64,000 nt of DNA from Allopontixanthobacter sediminis (GTDB lineage: Bacteria > Pseudomonadota > Alphaproteobacteria > Sphingomonadales > Sphingomonadaceae): the NCBI RefSeq assembly GCF_009828115.1, contig NZ_WTYL01000001.1, positions 124,001-188,000 on the forward strand, in the 5' to 3' direction. How positions within the stretch are numbered: the first letter of the stretch is position 1; every line of letters starts with the position of its first letter. The position numbers and the translations under genes are program-made. Positions 14,769-22,031 of this stretch are shown here, one piece after another. The notes below the pieces were generated by a model that searched no databases, had not been told where the DNA came from, and saw nothing but the letters and a program-made list of their open reading frames with translations.

Positions 14769-14815
14769 TGACCAATGGCAAAGTGGTGACACCCCTGTTG
14801 GTTTGGCTCGCATGA
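14765..14815 (+). CDS. 16-residue micro-ORF, tentative
   Basis: The start overlaps the esterase stop (ATGA), and the end overlaps the start of another micro-ORF at 14812 (ATGA). It may be only a translational relay. There is no independent evidence of a functional peptide. Confidence 0.2.
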   Translation: MMTNGKVVTPLLVWLA

Positions 14816-14874
14816 TGCCCCTCAAATGGGGATTCCTTCCGGTGCTGGGGCTGGCCGTGCTGGTGTCGAACTGA
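14812..14874 (+). CDS. 20-residue hydrophobic micro-ORF, tentative
   Basis: The peptide is MMPLKWGFLPVLGLAVLVSN, a short membrane-like helix, in a frame that overlaps the preceding micro-ORF and the next gene (TGATG at 14872-14876). The chain of overlaps suggests coupling of translation from the esterase to the gp10-like gene. A functional product is unproven. Confidence 0.25.
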   Translation: MMPLKWGFLPVLGLAVLVSN

Positions 14875-15194
14875 TGTCTCTTACCGTCAAACTCGACGGC
14901 GCAGCCGCGCTGGAAAAAGCGATGGCTGCGCTCGGCGACCCTGTGTACCTGCGCCGCGCTGGCTTGAAGGCGCTGCGCGAAGGCGCGCTACCGATCCGTG
15001 ACCTGGCACAGCAGCTGGTGCCGGTCGACAAGGCGATGCTCCGGGAATCGGTCAAGGTGAAGGCGGGCAAGAAAGGCCGTGGCCTAGCCGCGGACCGGGT
15101 CACCTACCTGATCGGCATCGATGTCAACGTGCAGCCGGCGCGGGAAGTACCGCGGGAGAACGATTTGACGGCGGTAACCCAACCCCACTTTTGA
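14874..15194 (+). CDS. HK97 gp10-like protein, apparently C-terminally truncated
   Basis: The product is 106 residues from the ATG at 14874. Residues 1-75 match the N-terminal half of HK97 gp10-type connector proteins: LDGAAALEKAMAALGDPVYL, a basic RRAGLKALREGALPIRDLAQ helix, then PVDKAMLRESVKVKAG. The usual second half with an E-F-G-T motif is missing. Instead the frame runs into dispersed motif copy 4 and ends LTAVTQPHF. A complete gp10-like gene occurs at 16116. This one is therefore probably a truncated paralogue, possibly cut by recombination at the motif. Confidence 0.65.
   Translation: MSLTVKLDGAAALEKAMAALGDPVYLRRAGLKALREGALPIRDLAQQLVPVDKAMLRESVKVKAGKKGRGLAADRVTYLIGIDVNVQPAREVPRENDLTAVTQPHF
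15164..15179 (+). repeat. Dispersed gene-start motif, copy 4
   Basis: TTTGACGGCGGTAACC is read as the last coding part of the truncated gp10-like gene. The core G (15167) is 43 bp upstream of the ATG at 15210. No Shine-Dalgarno sequence is seen before that ATG. Confidence 0.9.
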
Positions 15195-15209
15195 ACCGAT
15201 AGTCCTGCA

Positions 15210-15623
15210 ATGCTTACCCTGTATCTTGCCACCGGAGTAATCGCAGATGGAGGCACCGTTCCCGTCTCTGATCTACTGACCCAGTTCCGCGCACGTTACC
15301 CCAAGTTTGCGGACGTGCCGGATGCCACCGTGCAGATTTGGCTCGACGAGGGTTCGGCTGAAACGGTCACCTGGGCGGAAACTGACCGAGCCTCCATGCT
15401 CTACGCTGCCCACCAGCTATCCGGGCAAGGCTTTGGCGCTGGAGCCATCCCTGCGGGCATAACCAGTTTCAAATCCGGCACGTTCTCCGCATCCGTCTCC
15501 GATAACATTGCAGGAAAGACCGGATTCAATGCGACGTCATACGGGCGCGAATATCTCGCACTGATGCGGCGCAGTTTTGCAGGGCCTCGTCTTGCATGGA
15601 ATCCACCGGTGTACCCATGCTGA
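15210..15623 (+). CDS. Head-tail connector protein (DUF4054-like)
   Basis: The product is 137 residues. It has the DUF4054 pattern: LLTQFRARYPKFADVPDATV near the N-terminus, IQIWLDEGSAETVTW-like acidic helix, a tyrosine-rich YAAHQLSGQGFG and the C-terminal NATSYGREYLALMRRSFAGP that ends in P-x-V. Members form the ring between portal and tail. The start has no Shine-Dalgarno sequence and lies 43 bp after motif copy 4. Confidence 0.8.
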   Translation: MLTLYLATGVIADGGTVPVSDLLTQFRARYPKFADVPDATVQIWLDEGSAETVTWAETDRASMLYAAHQLSGQGFGAGAIPAGITSFKSGTFSASVSDNIAGKTGFNATSYGREYLALMRRSFAGPRLAWNPPVYPC

Positions 15624-15742
15624 GGCGAGACGCGGCAAAGTTCTGGCTGGTTTTCCGCGATGCCGAGACGGGCCGCTATGTCAGTCGCGTATACGCATTT
15701 CTGAATCCGAAAACGACAGTTTCCGAGAAGCGTTGGAAGTGA
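15617..15742 (+). CDS. 41-residue basic protein
   Basis: The ATG at 15617 lies inside the end of the connector gene (CCATGCTGA) and the TGA stop shares its last base with the next ATG at 15742. The peptide contains an amphipathic segment (AAKFWLVFRDAETGRYVSRV) and is basic and tryptophan-containing. Overlap on both sides supports its being translated. Function unknown. Confidence 0.45.
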   Translation: MLRRDAAKFWLVFRDAETGRYVSRVYAFLNPKTTVSEKRWK

Positions 15743-16116
15743 TGTTTGACCAGGCATTCGCCAGCATCGCGGTGGGGTTCTCCGATGCGTTCGGCGGACC
15801 ATTTACGGAAGCCACAGCAAATTGGCCGGGTGTGCCGGTCTACGATGATGGCGGCTCGATTGTTACGCCCGGTGTGCCAGCCCAGTATCCATGCCGCGCT
15901 CAATTCGATGCCGCCACACAATCCATGCGCCTTTCGGAGGGGTTTCTCGAGACCGATGTGAGGGTGCTCGTCCTGTCGGCATCCTTGTCCGTGCCGCTCG
16001 ACACCGAGGCCAAGATCATCGTTTCCGATGGCATGTATTCCGGGACGTGGGCACTCAAGTCCTGCGGGCGTGATCCCGCGGGCGTTGGATATGAGTGCCG
16101 GGCTCGGAGGCTGTAA
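15742..16116 (+). CDS. Head-tail joining / minor tail protein
   Basis: The 124-residue protein has a short N-terminal helix (FDQAFASIAVGFSDAFGGPF) and then beta strands with paired cysteines (AQYPCRAQFDAATQSMRLSE, VRVLVLSASLSVPLDTEAKI) ending YECRARRL. Position between the DUF4054-like gene and the complete gp10-like gene, together with size and beta content, point to the head-closure or stopper ring of siphoviruses. The family is not identified with certainty. Its stop overlaps the next ATG. Confidence 0.6.
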   Translation: MFDQAFASIAVGFSDAFGGPFTEATANWPGVPVYDDGGSIVTPGVPAQYPCRAQFDAATQSMRLSEGFLETDVRVLVLSASLSVPLDTEAKIIVSDGMYSGTWALKSCGRDPAGVGYECRARRL

Positions 16117-16526
16117 TGGGCTTCAAGGGTGCCGATAAGCACATCGCCCGGCTGAGGAAGCTGTCCAGTCAGCGAGTCGTCGCTTTGGCCGGTGCTGTCG
16201 TGTTCGAGGGCGCGGACACGATACGTGCCGAGGCTTTTCGTTCGATCAGCGCTGGCAGCATTTCGGGCGCGGGGCATCAGGCGTCTGCACCAGGTGACGC
16301 ACCAAACCGCGAATTTGGCGACCTGCAGGCTGGCTTGAAGGCTGTAAAAACCGGCGCACTCACCGCCGAGTTTCGTGCAGAGGCGCCCCATTCTAAGCCC
16401 TTGGAATTCGGCACAAGCAAGATGGCAGCGCGCCCCTTCGCGCGCCCTGCCCGAGACAAGAAGATCAAGGAAATCCGCGCCGATTACGTGGAGAAAATGA
16501 ACAAGCTGGTGAAGGCCAGCGGATAG
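16116..16526 (+). CDS. HK97 gp10-like tail completion protein
   Basis: The product is 136 residues from the ATG at 16116 (overlap TAATG). It is a complete HK97_gp10: N-terminal helix ADKHIARLRKLSSQRVVALA, a basic region, then the diagnostic APHSKPLEFGTSKMAARPFA and RPARDKK with the E-F-G-T and M-A-A-R-P-F motifs, closed by a lysine-rich helix. The family connects head and tail. Compare the shorter gp10-like gene at 14874, which lacks this second half. Confidence 0.85.
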   Translation: MGFKGADKHIARLRKLSSQRVVALAGAVVFEGADTIRAEAFRSISAGSISGAGHQASAPGDAPNREFGDLQAGLKAVKTGALTAEFRAEAPHSKPLEFGTSKMAARPFARPARDKKIKEIRADYVEKMNKLVKASG

Positions 16527-16533
16527 GAGCGAA

Positions 16534-16722
16534 ATGGTTGCGATCAAACTTGAGAAGCCGTGGACCTACCGCACACCGGAGGTCACCATTGACTACACCG
16601 CGGGCGAACACGAGGTTTTTCAATGCATCGCCGACAAGGCTGAAACGGAGGGCGTGATAGCCAAGGAGGAAGAAGATGCAAAGGAACCTGCGCCGCGCAC
16701 TACTCGCAAAGCTAAAGGCTGA
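16534..16722 (+). CDS. 62-residue hypothetical protein
   Basis: The product has a beta-rich start (EKPWTYRTPEVTIDYTAGEH) and a charged C-terminus that is first acidic (KEEEDAKEPA), then basic (RTTRKAKG). It overlaps the following gene by 47 bases. GGAGCG lies 6 bases upstream of the ATG. Small proteins of this design with a PVTIDYxAG-like core occur between gp10 and the tail completion gene in related prophages; the function is unknown. Confidence 0.55.
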   Translation: MVAIKLEKPWTYRTPEVTIDYTAGEHEVFQCIADKAETEGVIAKEEEDAKEPAPRTTRKAKG

Positions 16723-17113
16723 TGCGGATCTGATTGCCCTTGTTCCGGCCGCATCGGTCTATCCCCAAGCGGTGCCCGGCGAAAAGGCTTGGCCATTCAT
16801 AAAGCTCGGCCCCCCGGTTACGATACCCTTTCGCGCGTCCTGCGTTCGAGGAAGCCAGATCAGTGTCGATGTCCACGCCTTTGCCAGGGCGCGCATAGTG
16901 TCAGGGCAAGAGGTGGAAACGGCGGAAGATCATGCTTCGCGCATCGGTGCGGCCATAGAGGCGGCGATTGATTGCTCGCGCCTTACGCTGGCTGATGGAG
17001 CCCTTGCCCGCATCAAACTGACGGACATTCGCCTTCTGCAAGACGAGGAACCGGATGCGTTTCACTATTTTGCGCAGGTCAATGCGCGGGTATTGGCACC
17101 GGAACCGGCTTAG
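16676..17113 (+). CDS. Tail completion protein (DUF3168-like)
   Basis: The product is 145 residues with GGAGGAAG before its ATG. The features are those of DUF3168: LRRALLAKLKADADLIALVP, a Y-P-x-x-V-P-G-x-x-x-P-F-I-K-L-G-P segment, ISVDVHAFARAR, and a helix with LTLADG followed by a beta strand ending in Y-F-A-Q-V-N-A-R-V. Homologues (gpU-like) end the tail tube at the head side. It directly precedes the tail tube gene region. Confidence 0.8.
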   Translation: MQRNLRRALLAKLKADADLIALVPAASVYPQAVPGEKAWPFIKLGPPVTIPFRASCVRGSQISVDVHAFARARIVSGQEVETAEDHASRIGAAIEAAIDCSRLTLADGALARIKLTDIRLLQDEEPDAFHYFAQVNARVLAPEPA

Positions 17114-17127
17114 GGTATGCCCCGAGC

Positions 17128-17355
17128 GTGGAAAATCCGACCCTCGACGCGCTGCTGATCCTGATAGCGGAACTCCACAAGTCTGGCGCGATCGATACTG
17201 CCAACCTCACCAGCATGGGCAGGCGGCTCGATCTGGCTGATCTGGAAGACATCGGCGACCGGGTGAGGTTCATCCCGCTTTCGAATGCGGTGGACGATCC
17301 GAAGCGGATCCGGAGTCACATGCACTTGGTTGACGGCGGTAACAAGCCAGACTGA
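17128..17355 (+). CDS. 75-residue hypothetical protein
   Basis: The product begins with a GTG at 17128, 14 bases after the previous stop. No good ribosome-binding site is visible. It contains LDALLILIAELHKSGAIDTA and LTSMGRRLDLADLEDIGDRV, two amphipathic helices. Its last coding bases include dispersed motif copy 5 (read as VDGGN). The function is unknown, and the start is uncertain. Confidence 0.45.
   Translation: MENPTLDALLILIAELHKSGAIDTANLTSMGRRLDLADLEDIGDRVRFIPLSNAVDDPKRIRSHMHLVDGGNKPD
17330..17343 (+). repeat. Dispersed gene-start motif, copy 5
   Basis: TTGACGGCGGTAAC lies in the 3' end of the preceding small gene. Here the next ATG (17399) is 67 bp from the core G, not 43, and it has a Shine-Dalgarno sequence (AAAGGA). 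This is the exception to the fixed spacing. Confidence 0.85.
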
Positions 17356-17398
17356 GCCGGTCTAATTCCTGTGCGACTTTTGTTGCAAAGGAATAAAA

Positions 17399-17836
17399 AT
17401 GTCCCTCCCGGTCGAAGCAGATTTCGCAGTAGTTAAACGCGGCGATGGTGCCGACCCAGAAGTGTTCACGATCCTTTGCGGTCTTGACCAGGTCAGCATC
17501 AACCGCACCGCCAACACCAATGACCGGTTCCGCCGCGATTGCACGAAGCCCGGCGTTCCAGCGTTTCGTCGCTCCAAGACCACCGGCAAGCAGATGGACA
17601 TTTCGGCGTCCGGCGCGATCAACATTCCTGACATCGCCCTTTACAACACCGCCTTGGGCGTCACGGCGAACTACAAGATCGAACTCGGCCAGTATGACGA
17701 CACCGACACCGGTACCATCGTCCACACCATCGACGGCCCGTTCAATCTCCTGTCCGCCAACTCTAGCGTTGGTGATGATAACTCCGCCGAGGTGAGCCTT
17801 GCGTCGGATGGTATCTGGGTCGAAGTCACGGCCTGA
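17399..17836 (+). CDS. Major tail tube protein
   Basis: The product is 145 residues with AAAGGA 8 bases upstream. The sequence has the beta-sandwich pattern of phage tail tube proteins: EVFTILCGLDQVSINRTANT, an RRSKTTGKQMDISASGAINI motif, a middle YKIELGQYDDTDTGTIVHTI, and a terminal SLASDGIWVEV. Hexamers stack to form the tail lumen. It has all expected neighbours: completion protein upstream and tail assembly chaperones and tape measure downstream. Confidence 0.8.
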   Translation: MSLPVEADFAVVKRGDGADPEVFTILCGLDQVSINRTANTNDRFRRDCTKPGVPAFRRSKTTGKQMDISASGAINIPDIALYNTALGVTANYKIELGQYDDTDTGTIVHTIDGPFNLLSANSSVGDDNSAEVSLASDGIWVEVTA

Positions 17837-17839
17837 TAA

Positions 17840-18283
17840 ATGGAAACGTCTGTCACCCTGCCTTTCGGGGATGGTGAATACAAACTCTGGTTGCCGCTAC
17901 CCCAAGTTTTCGAACTTGAGCGTAGCTGCGACACTCCCATGCTTGCCATCGAAGAGAAGCTGCGCGCTGCGATCGGCGCCAAGGAGGACGGCAGCTTTGA
18001 GTTTGTGGGAGGAGGCGCGGGTCTCGTGCGCGAAATCCGCGAGACAATCCGTCTAGGTCTCATTGGGGGCAATTGCGGTTTGGTGGATGGCGAAGAGGTC
18101 GAGGTAGGACCATTGCGCGCCAAGCAGCTCACCGACCTTTATGCATACCCCGCGCGCCCACTCTCTGAAGGTGTGGTGCTTGCATGGCGGCTTTTGTCCG
18201 CTGCGATCTTCGGCGTAGAGCTTAAAAAAAAAGCGCCGCCGGTAAAACCAGCCCGCCGCAGAAGTTCCGCAAAGGCCAAATAA
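17840..18283 (+). CDS. Tail assembly chaperone (GTA-gp10/lambda G position), frameshift upstream ORF
   Basis: The 147-residue product begins three bases after the tail tube gene. It resembles the short gene-transfer-agent chaperone family: LPFGDGEYKLWLPLPQVFEL, an acidic-aromatic core, RETIRLGLIGGN and a helix before a basic tail. In lambda-like phages this protein (gpG) binds the tape measure during tail assembly and is also made as a -1 frameshifted, longer form. Here an A9 run (18224-18232) near the 3' end and an open -1 frame through 18459 provide the signal for this. The 0-frame C-terminus after the A run is lysine/arginine-rich. Confidence 0.8.
   Translation: METSVTLPFGDGEYKLWLPLPQVFELERSCDTPMLAIEEKLRAAIGAKEDGSFEFVGGGAGLVREIRETIRLGLIGGNCGLVDGEEVEVGPLRAKQLTDLYAYPARPLSEGVVLAWRLLSAAIFGVELKKKAPPVKPARRRSSAKAK
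18224..18232 (+). promoter_or_regulatory. Programmed -1 frameshift slippery site (A9)
   Basis: The codons CTT AAA AAA AAA GCG contain nine consecutive A, including the A-AAA-AAA heptamer known to slip by -1. The downstream ORF (from 18301) starts at offset 461 from 17840, which is the -1 frame, and I found no stop in that frame from the slip site to 18459. Position between tail tube and tape measure is where this frameshift is conserved in siphoviruses. Confidence 0.75.
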
Positions 18284-18459
18284 TCGCGAACGCCGGGGCC
18301 ATGGGCCTCGATTATCATACCATTGATCTGTCGGACTACCTTGAGGCGCTGGAGGCCAACAACGAAGCCCACAGCGAAGGTAAGGCCGATGTAGACCCCG
18401 CCCGCGCTGATAAGTTGGCAAAGGTCATGGCGGCGCATGGTGACGGCGGTAAAACCTAA
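18233..18459 (+). CDS. T-like tail chaperone extension reached by -1 frameshift
   Basis: In the -1 frame relative to the upstream chaperone the sequence stays open from 18232 to TAA at 18457-18459, encoding SAAGKTSPP, then an ATG at 18301 and about 52 residues (LDYHTIDLSDYLEALEANNE, then ADVDPARADKLAKVMAAHGD). The helical, acidic end resembles the T part of lambda gpGT, which recruits the tail tube protein. It would be made mainly as a fusion; independent translation from 18301 is possible. Its last codons are dispersed motif copy 6. Confidence 0.65.
18440..18455 (+). repeat. Dispersed gene-start motif, copy 6
   Basis: GTGACGGCGGTAAAACC lies at the 3' end of the chaperone extension, directly beside the 3' end of the HNH gene. 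No ATG follows at the 43-bp distance on this strand; the HNH gene has taken the place of the expected start. Confidence 0.8.
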
Positions 18460-19145
18460 AGCAGCCTCCCCATGCGGTTTAGGAACTGCCAAGGGTCAGT
18501 CGCGCACTTTCGCCTGTTGCAAGAGCGGCAAGAAATTCTGAGATTGTCTATCTCATGCGCGCCACCCTTCGCCAACGGCACGAAGTGGTCGACCTCGAAC
18601 CTATTCTCGCATCGCTTCCCACAGTAGAAACATATCTTTCTCTGGCGCGACGTCCATTTGAAGATGTCGCTCTTAGAAGCGCCTGTTATGATTTTACTGC
18701 GGCGCTTCGAGTTATGGTGGGTGCGGATTGCTCTGGCTTTTTCAGGGTTATTCCTCACCCATCTTTGTGATCGCTCGCGGTTCTGCTCGGTCCTTTTAGA
18801 CGCGTATTCTCGTTGCTGGGCAGAGTAGGCCTCATGATTTTCGGCCTTCCATTGCTTGCTCTGCCGACTCCGCCTCTCTTTGTTCTTTTGATACCACTCT
18901 TTGTGGTACGCTTTTTGACGCTCTGGGCTGGCGGAATAACTATCCTTCAACCGCCGCAGTACGCGCAACCTGTTGGCCTGATAATGCGCCGAGCTCTGCA
19001 CGTTTTTACATGCCTTGCACCGAGGACTGTAGCCGGTTCTTTTTTGGCTATCTTTGGGGAAGTCGCCAATTGGCTGGACCAGTTGGCACTTTGTGCACTT
19101 TTGCTTATGCAGCAGCGTTTCCTGTGATACGCTTTTGGCAGTCAT
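18456..19145 (-). CDS. HNH endonuclease (homing-type)
   Basis: The 229-residue product is the only minus-strand gene in the structural module. Its N-terminus has a four-cysteine zinc finger (CTKCQLVQPIGDFPKD through CKACK). A long basic, arginine- and glutamine-rich helical region follows (KEWYQKNKERRSRQSKQW). The C-terminus is a classic HNH: CFYCGKRCENRFEVDHFVPL, the second histidine-bearing strand, then NLRISCRSCNRRK. Such free-standing enzymes nick or cut DNA and spread into phage genes by homing. The gene is AT-richer than its neighbours and sits between motif copies 6 and 7. Its stop overlaps the chaperone stop tail-to-tail. Confidence 0.88.
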   Translation of the reverse strand: MTAKSVSQETLLHKQKCTKCQLVQPIGDFPKDSQKRTGYSPRCKACKNVQSSAHYQANRLRVLRRLKDSYSASPERQKAYHKEWYQKNKERRSRQSKQWKAENHEAYSAQQREYASKRTEQNRERSQRWVRNNPEKARAIRTHHNSKRRSKIITGASKSDIFKWTSRQRKICFYCGKRCENRFEVDHFVPLAKGGAHEIDNLRISCRSCNRRKCATDPWQFLNRMGRLL

Positions 19146-19247
19146 GGCGGGTTCCTTCCGCTTGTGATTAGAGGCGGCGAATAATTACAGTTATTCGTCG
19201 CCTTGCATCTTAGACGAATCCCGACCCGACGGCAAGTTGGATGGGGC

Positions 19248-19261
19248 GTAACGGCGGTAAC
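19248..19261 (+). repeat. Dispersed gene-start motif, copy 7
   Basis: GTAACGGCGGTAAC, one base off consensus, lies upstream of the HNH start and 43 bp (core position 19250) upstream of the tape measure ATG at 19293. No Shine-Dalgarno sequence is seen before that ATG. Confidence 0.85.
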
Positions 19262-19292
19262 AGGCGGCGCTTGTTCGCCCCATTACGCTTTC

Positions 19293-22031
19293 ATGGAAAT
19301 CGACCCCGTAGTCCTGCAATTACGCGCCGATCTGGACAAGTATCTGTCCGGTGTTCGCGGGGCCAAGCGCACGGTTGAGCAGCAGCTCGGCCTGCAAGGC
19401 AAATCGGCCAAGCGTCTAGAATCGGACATCCGCCGCTCGTCAGGCACGATTGCCTCCACCTTGAAGGGATTGGCCGGGACCTTGGCCGCAGCTTTCACCG
19501 GGCGCGAACTGGTGGGGCTGCTCGACAGTTTCACCCGGCTGCAGAACAATTTGCGCACAACCGGCCTCGAGGGTGAGGCGCTGGCTTCTGTCCAGGCGCG
19601 GCTGTTCGAAACATCGCAGCGGTACGGCGTCGAACTGGAAAGCCTGACCAGCGTTTTCCAGAAAGCGGCGCTGGTCCAGAATGAGCTAGGCGCGAGTACT
19701 GAGCAAATCCTCGCGATCAACGAAATCACCGCGGCGGCTTTGAAAGTCACTGGTTCCAGCGCAGCCGAAGCGCAGGGTGCCTTGCTGCAGCTTGGCCAGG
19801 CGCTCGGCTCCGGCGTCGTGCGCGCGGAAGAATTCAACTCAATCTTGGAAGGCGCGCTGCCTCTGGCGCAGGCGGCGGCTCGCGGCATTGACGGATTCGG
19901 CGGTAGTGTCTCGAAGCTCCGCGCGGCGATTGCTGATGGACAGATCACATCGCAGGAATTCTTCCAAGGTGTCCTGAAAGGCGGCGTCCAGACACTGAAG
20001 GACGCCGAGAACGCAACACTCACCCTGTCTGGCGGGTTCACGGCCCTAACCAATGCGTTGACTGTCTATTTCGGCGAGGCGGACAAGGCTAACGGGGTTT
20101 CGGCTGCTCTTGGCCTTGCTTTGGGCAAACTGGCTGACAATCTGGATATACTCATTCCGGCCTTGGCGGTTATCTCCACCGTCCTTGCCGGCCGATTTGT
20201 TGCGGGCGCTGTGGCGGGAGGAACCGCACTTCGCGCCCTCTCAGCCTACGCCAGCATCGCCACTACCAGCCTTGCGGGCACAGCCCTTGCAGCGCGCGGG
20301 GCCGGAACAGCCTTGCTTGCAGCGTTTGGTGGGCCGGTCGGACTTGCCATTACGGCTATCGTTTTGGGTCTCGGCTATTTGGCTACAAGGTCCAGCGAGG
20401 CAGAGGATGCCGCTCTTGCAGTAGCCGAAGCGCAGGAAACCGCCGCAAAAGCCACTGAAAAGCTGCTCGACGCCACCAACCGGCTTTCGACAGCCAAGGG
20501 TGTTTCGCGCCAACGCATCCTCGAAGAAATCGCCGCTGAAAAGGCCAATATTCAAACAAAGATCGCGTCGGCCAAGGCATCCCTGCAACTGGCGCAGGTC
20601 GAACAGGCTCGTGCCCGGGCGGCATTCACGCGGGAAAAGGCATCGCAGGGGTTCGTCCCTAACCAAGGCGGATTGGGCGGGCAGGGTTTTAGCCCAAGCG
20701 CAGGAGCGGCGGCGAACAACCTAAGCGATGCGAATATTGCAGCCGCCGCCGAGAAGGCCGCACTAGAAGGTTTGCGCAAGGGCCTTGCCGATGCTGATGC
20801 AATCATCAACGGCACGAATATCCAGAACATCACCGGGGGCGACCCGAAGAAAACCCCGAAGACAAGCGGACGCTCTGGCCCCACTGGCCCAAGTGCAGAA
20901 GAGATCGCGAACCGGTTCAACAGCGAACTGATCGGCTACGCCCAACAGGCACTTGCCTCTCAGATCAGCCTTGCCGCCAGTGCAGAAGAACGCGCTGAAC
21001 TGGAATCGCGCGGCGTGGAGATCGCTCGCAGGCAGACGCTCAACTCCATTCAGGCAGACGCGGATTATTCGCAGGCCCAGAAGGACCGGCTGAAAGCAGC
21101 GGTCGAGACTTTGGCATTCGAAGAGCAGGCTGCGATAGATTTCCAGCGCCGTGCTGCCCTTGAACGCGAAGCCGCCGACCTCGCCGATGAGAACTACCGC
21201 GCAACCGAGGAGGCCATGCGCCTCCAGTTCGAATTGGCGGATACTCAGGCCGAGCGCAAAAGCATCGCCCTTGAGATGCTCGACCTTGAGGACCAGTACC
21301 GCCGGTCTATCCTTGAAGGCCTGATCGCCAGCGAAACGGAGACCGAGGCGCGAAAGGAATTGGCGCGGGTAGCGCTGGCTTCTCTGAACCAGACCGCCGG
21401 TGCGAGGCAGGAAGCCACTGCACAGCGCAATGAAACCGAGGCCGAACGCTATGTGCGCGGGCTCAATCAAACCAGCGGGCAAATCTACGAAGCTCTCGAC
21501 GCGATCAAGATCGATGCTCTCGAGGAACTGAATGACGGACTGGTTGACGCGATCACAGGGGCAAAATCCCTTGGTGATGTATTCAAGAACGTCGCGAACC
21601 AGATCGTCAAGGACTTACTGCGGATTGCCATTCAGCAGGCGATTATCAAGCCTTTGGGTGACGCCCTGTTCGGCGGTGGTGGCGGTGGTGGCGGAATTCT
21701 CGGCTCAATATTCGGGCGCGCATCAGGGGGCCCCGTCTCAGGCGGACAGATGTACCGCGTCAACGAAGGAGCAACCCCCGGCAACGTCGAGGGCTTCATT
21801 CCCTCCGGCAGCGGGCAAATCGTACCGCTAGGGCGCATGAACGCGGCTCAAGGCGGTCAAGGGGGCAGCGGGCTCGTGCGCGTCGTCATAGAGGAAGCGC
21901 CGGGCTTTGCTGCCCGTGTCCGCACCGAGGCGCAAGGCGTGGCGATCGAAGTCACCCGCCAGGCAGCACCGGCCATCATCGACGCATCGGCGAACGAAAC
22001 CATTCGCAGGTCAGGGAGGCCGCGCCTGTGA
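19293..22031 (+). CDS. Tail tape measure protein
   Basis: The product has 912 residues starting MEIDPVVLQLRADLDKYLSG. The N-terminal 250 residues carry the TMP_2 pattern (LQNNLRTTGLEGEALASVQA and NEITAAALKVTGSSAAEAQG, with LGQALGSGVVRAEEFNSILE). Hydrophobic segments follow (about 275-350), then long coiled coils (about 360-750) and a glycine-rich C-terminus with GGGGGGGILGSIFGRASGGP, a motif common at tape measure ends. It sets tail length and enters the membrane during DNA injection. The ATG at 19293 has no Shine-Dalgarno sequence and follows motif copy 7; an in-frame start further upstream would read through the motif. Confidence 0.9.
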   Translation: MEIDPVVLQLRADLDKYLSGVRGAKRTVEQQLGLQGKSAKRLESDIRRSSGTIASTLKGLAGTLAAAFTGRELVGLLDSFTRLQNNLRTTGLEGEALASVQARLFETSQRYGVELESLTSVFQKAALVQNELGASTEQILAINEITAAALKVTGSSAAEAQGALLQLGQALGSGVVRAEEFNSILEGALPLAQAAARGIDGFGGSVSKLRAAIADGQITSQEFFQGVLKGGVQTLKDAENATLTLSGGFTALTNALTVYFGEADKANGVSAALGLALGKLADNLDILIPALAVISTVLAGRFVAGAVAGGTALRALSAYASIATTSLAGTALAARGAGTALLAAFGGPVGLAITAIVLGLGYLATRSSEAEDAALAVAEAQETAAKATEKLLDATNRLSTAKGVSRQRILEEIAAEKANIQTKIASAKASLQLAQVEQARARAAFTREKASQGFVPNQGGLGGQGFSPSAGAAANNLSDANIAAAAEKAALEGLRKGLADADAIINGTNIQNITGGDPKKTPKTSGRSGPTGPSAEEIANRFNSELIGYAQQALASQISLAASAEERAELESRGVEIARRQTLNSIQADADYSQAQKDRLKAAVETLAFEEQAAIDFQRRAALEREAADLADENYRATEEAMRLQFELADTQAERKSIALEMLDLEDQYRRSILEGLIASETETEARKELARVALASLNQTAGARQEATAQRNETEAERYVRGLNQTSGQIYEALDAIKIDALEELNDGLVDAITGAKSLGDVFKNVANQIVKDLLRIAIQQAIIKPLGDALFGGGGGGGGILGSIFGRASGGPVSGGQMYRVNEGATPGNVEGFIPSGSGQIVPLGRMNAAQGGQGGSGLVRVVIEEAPGFAARVRTEAQGVAIEVTRQAAPAIIDASANETIRRSGRPRL

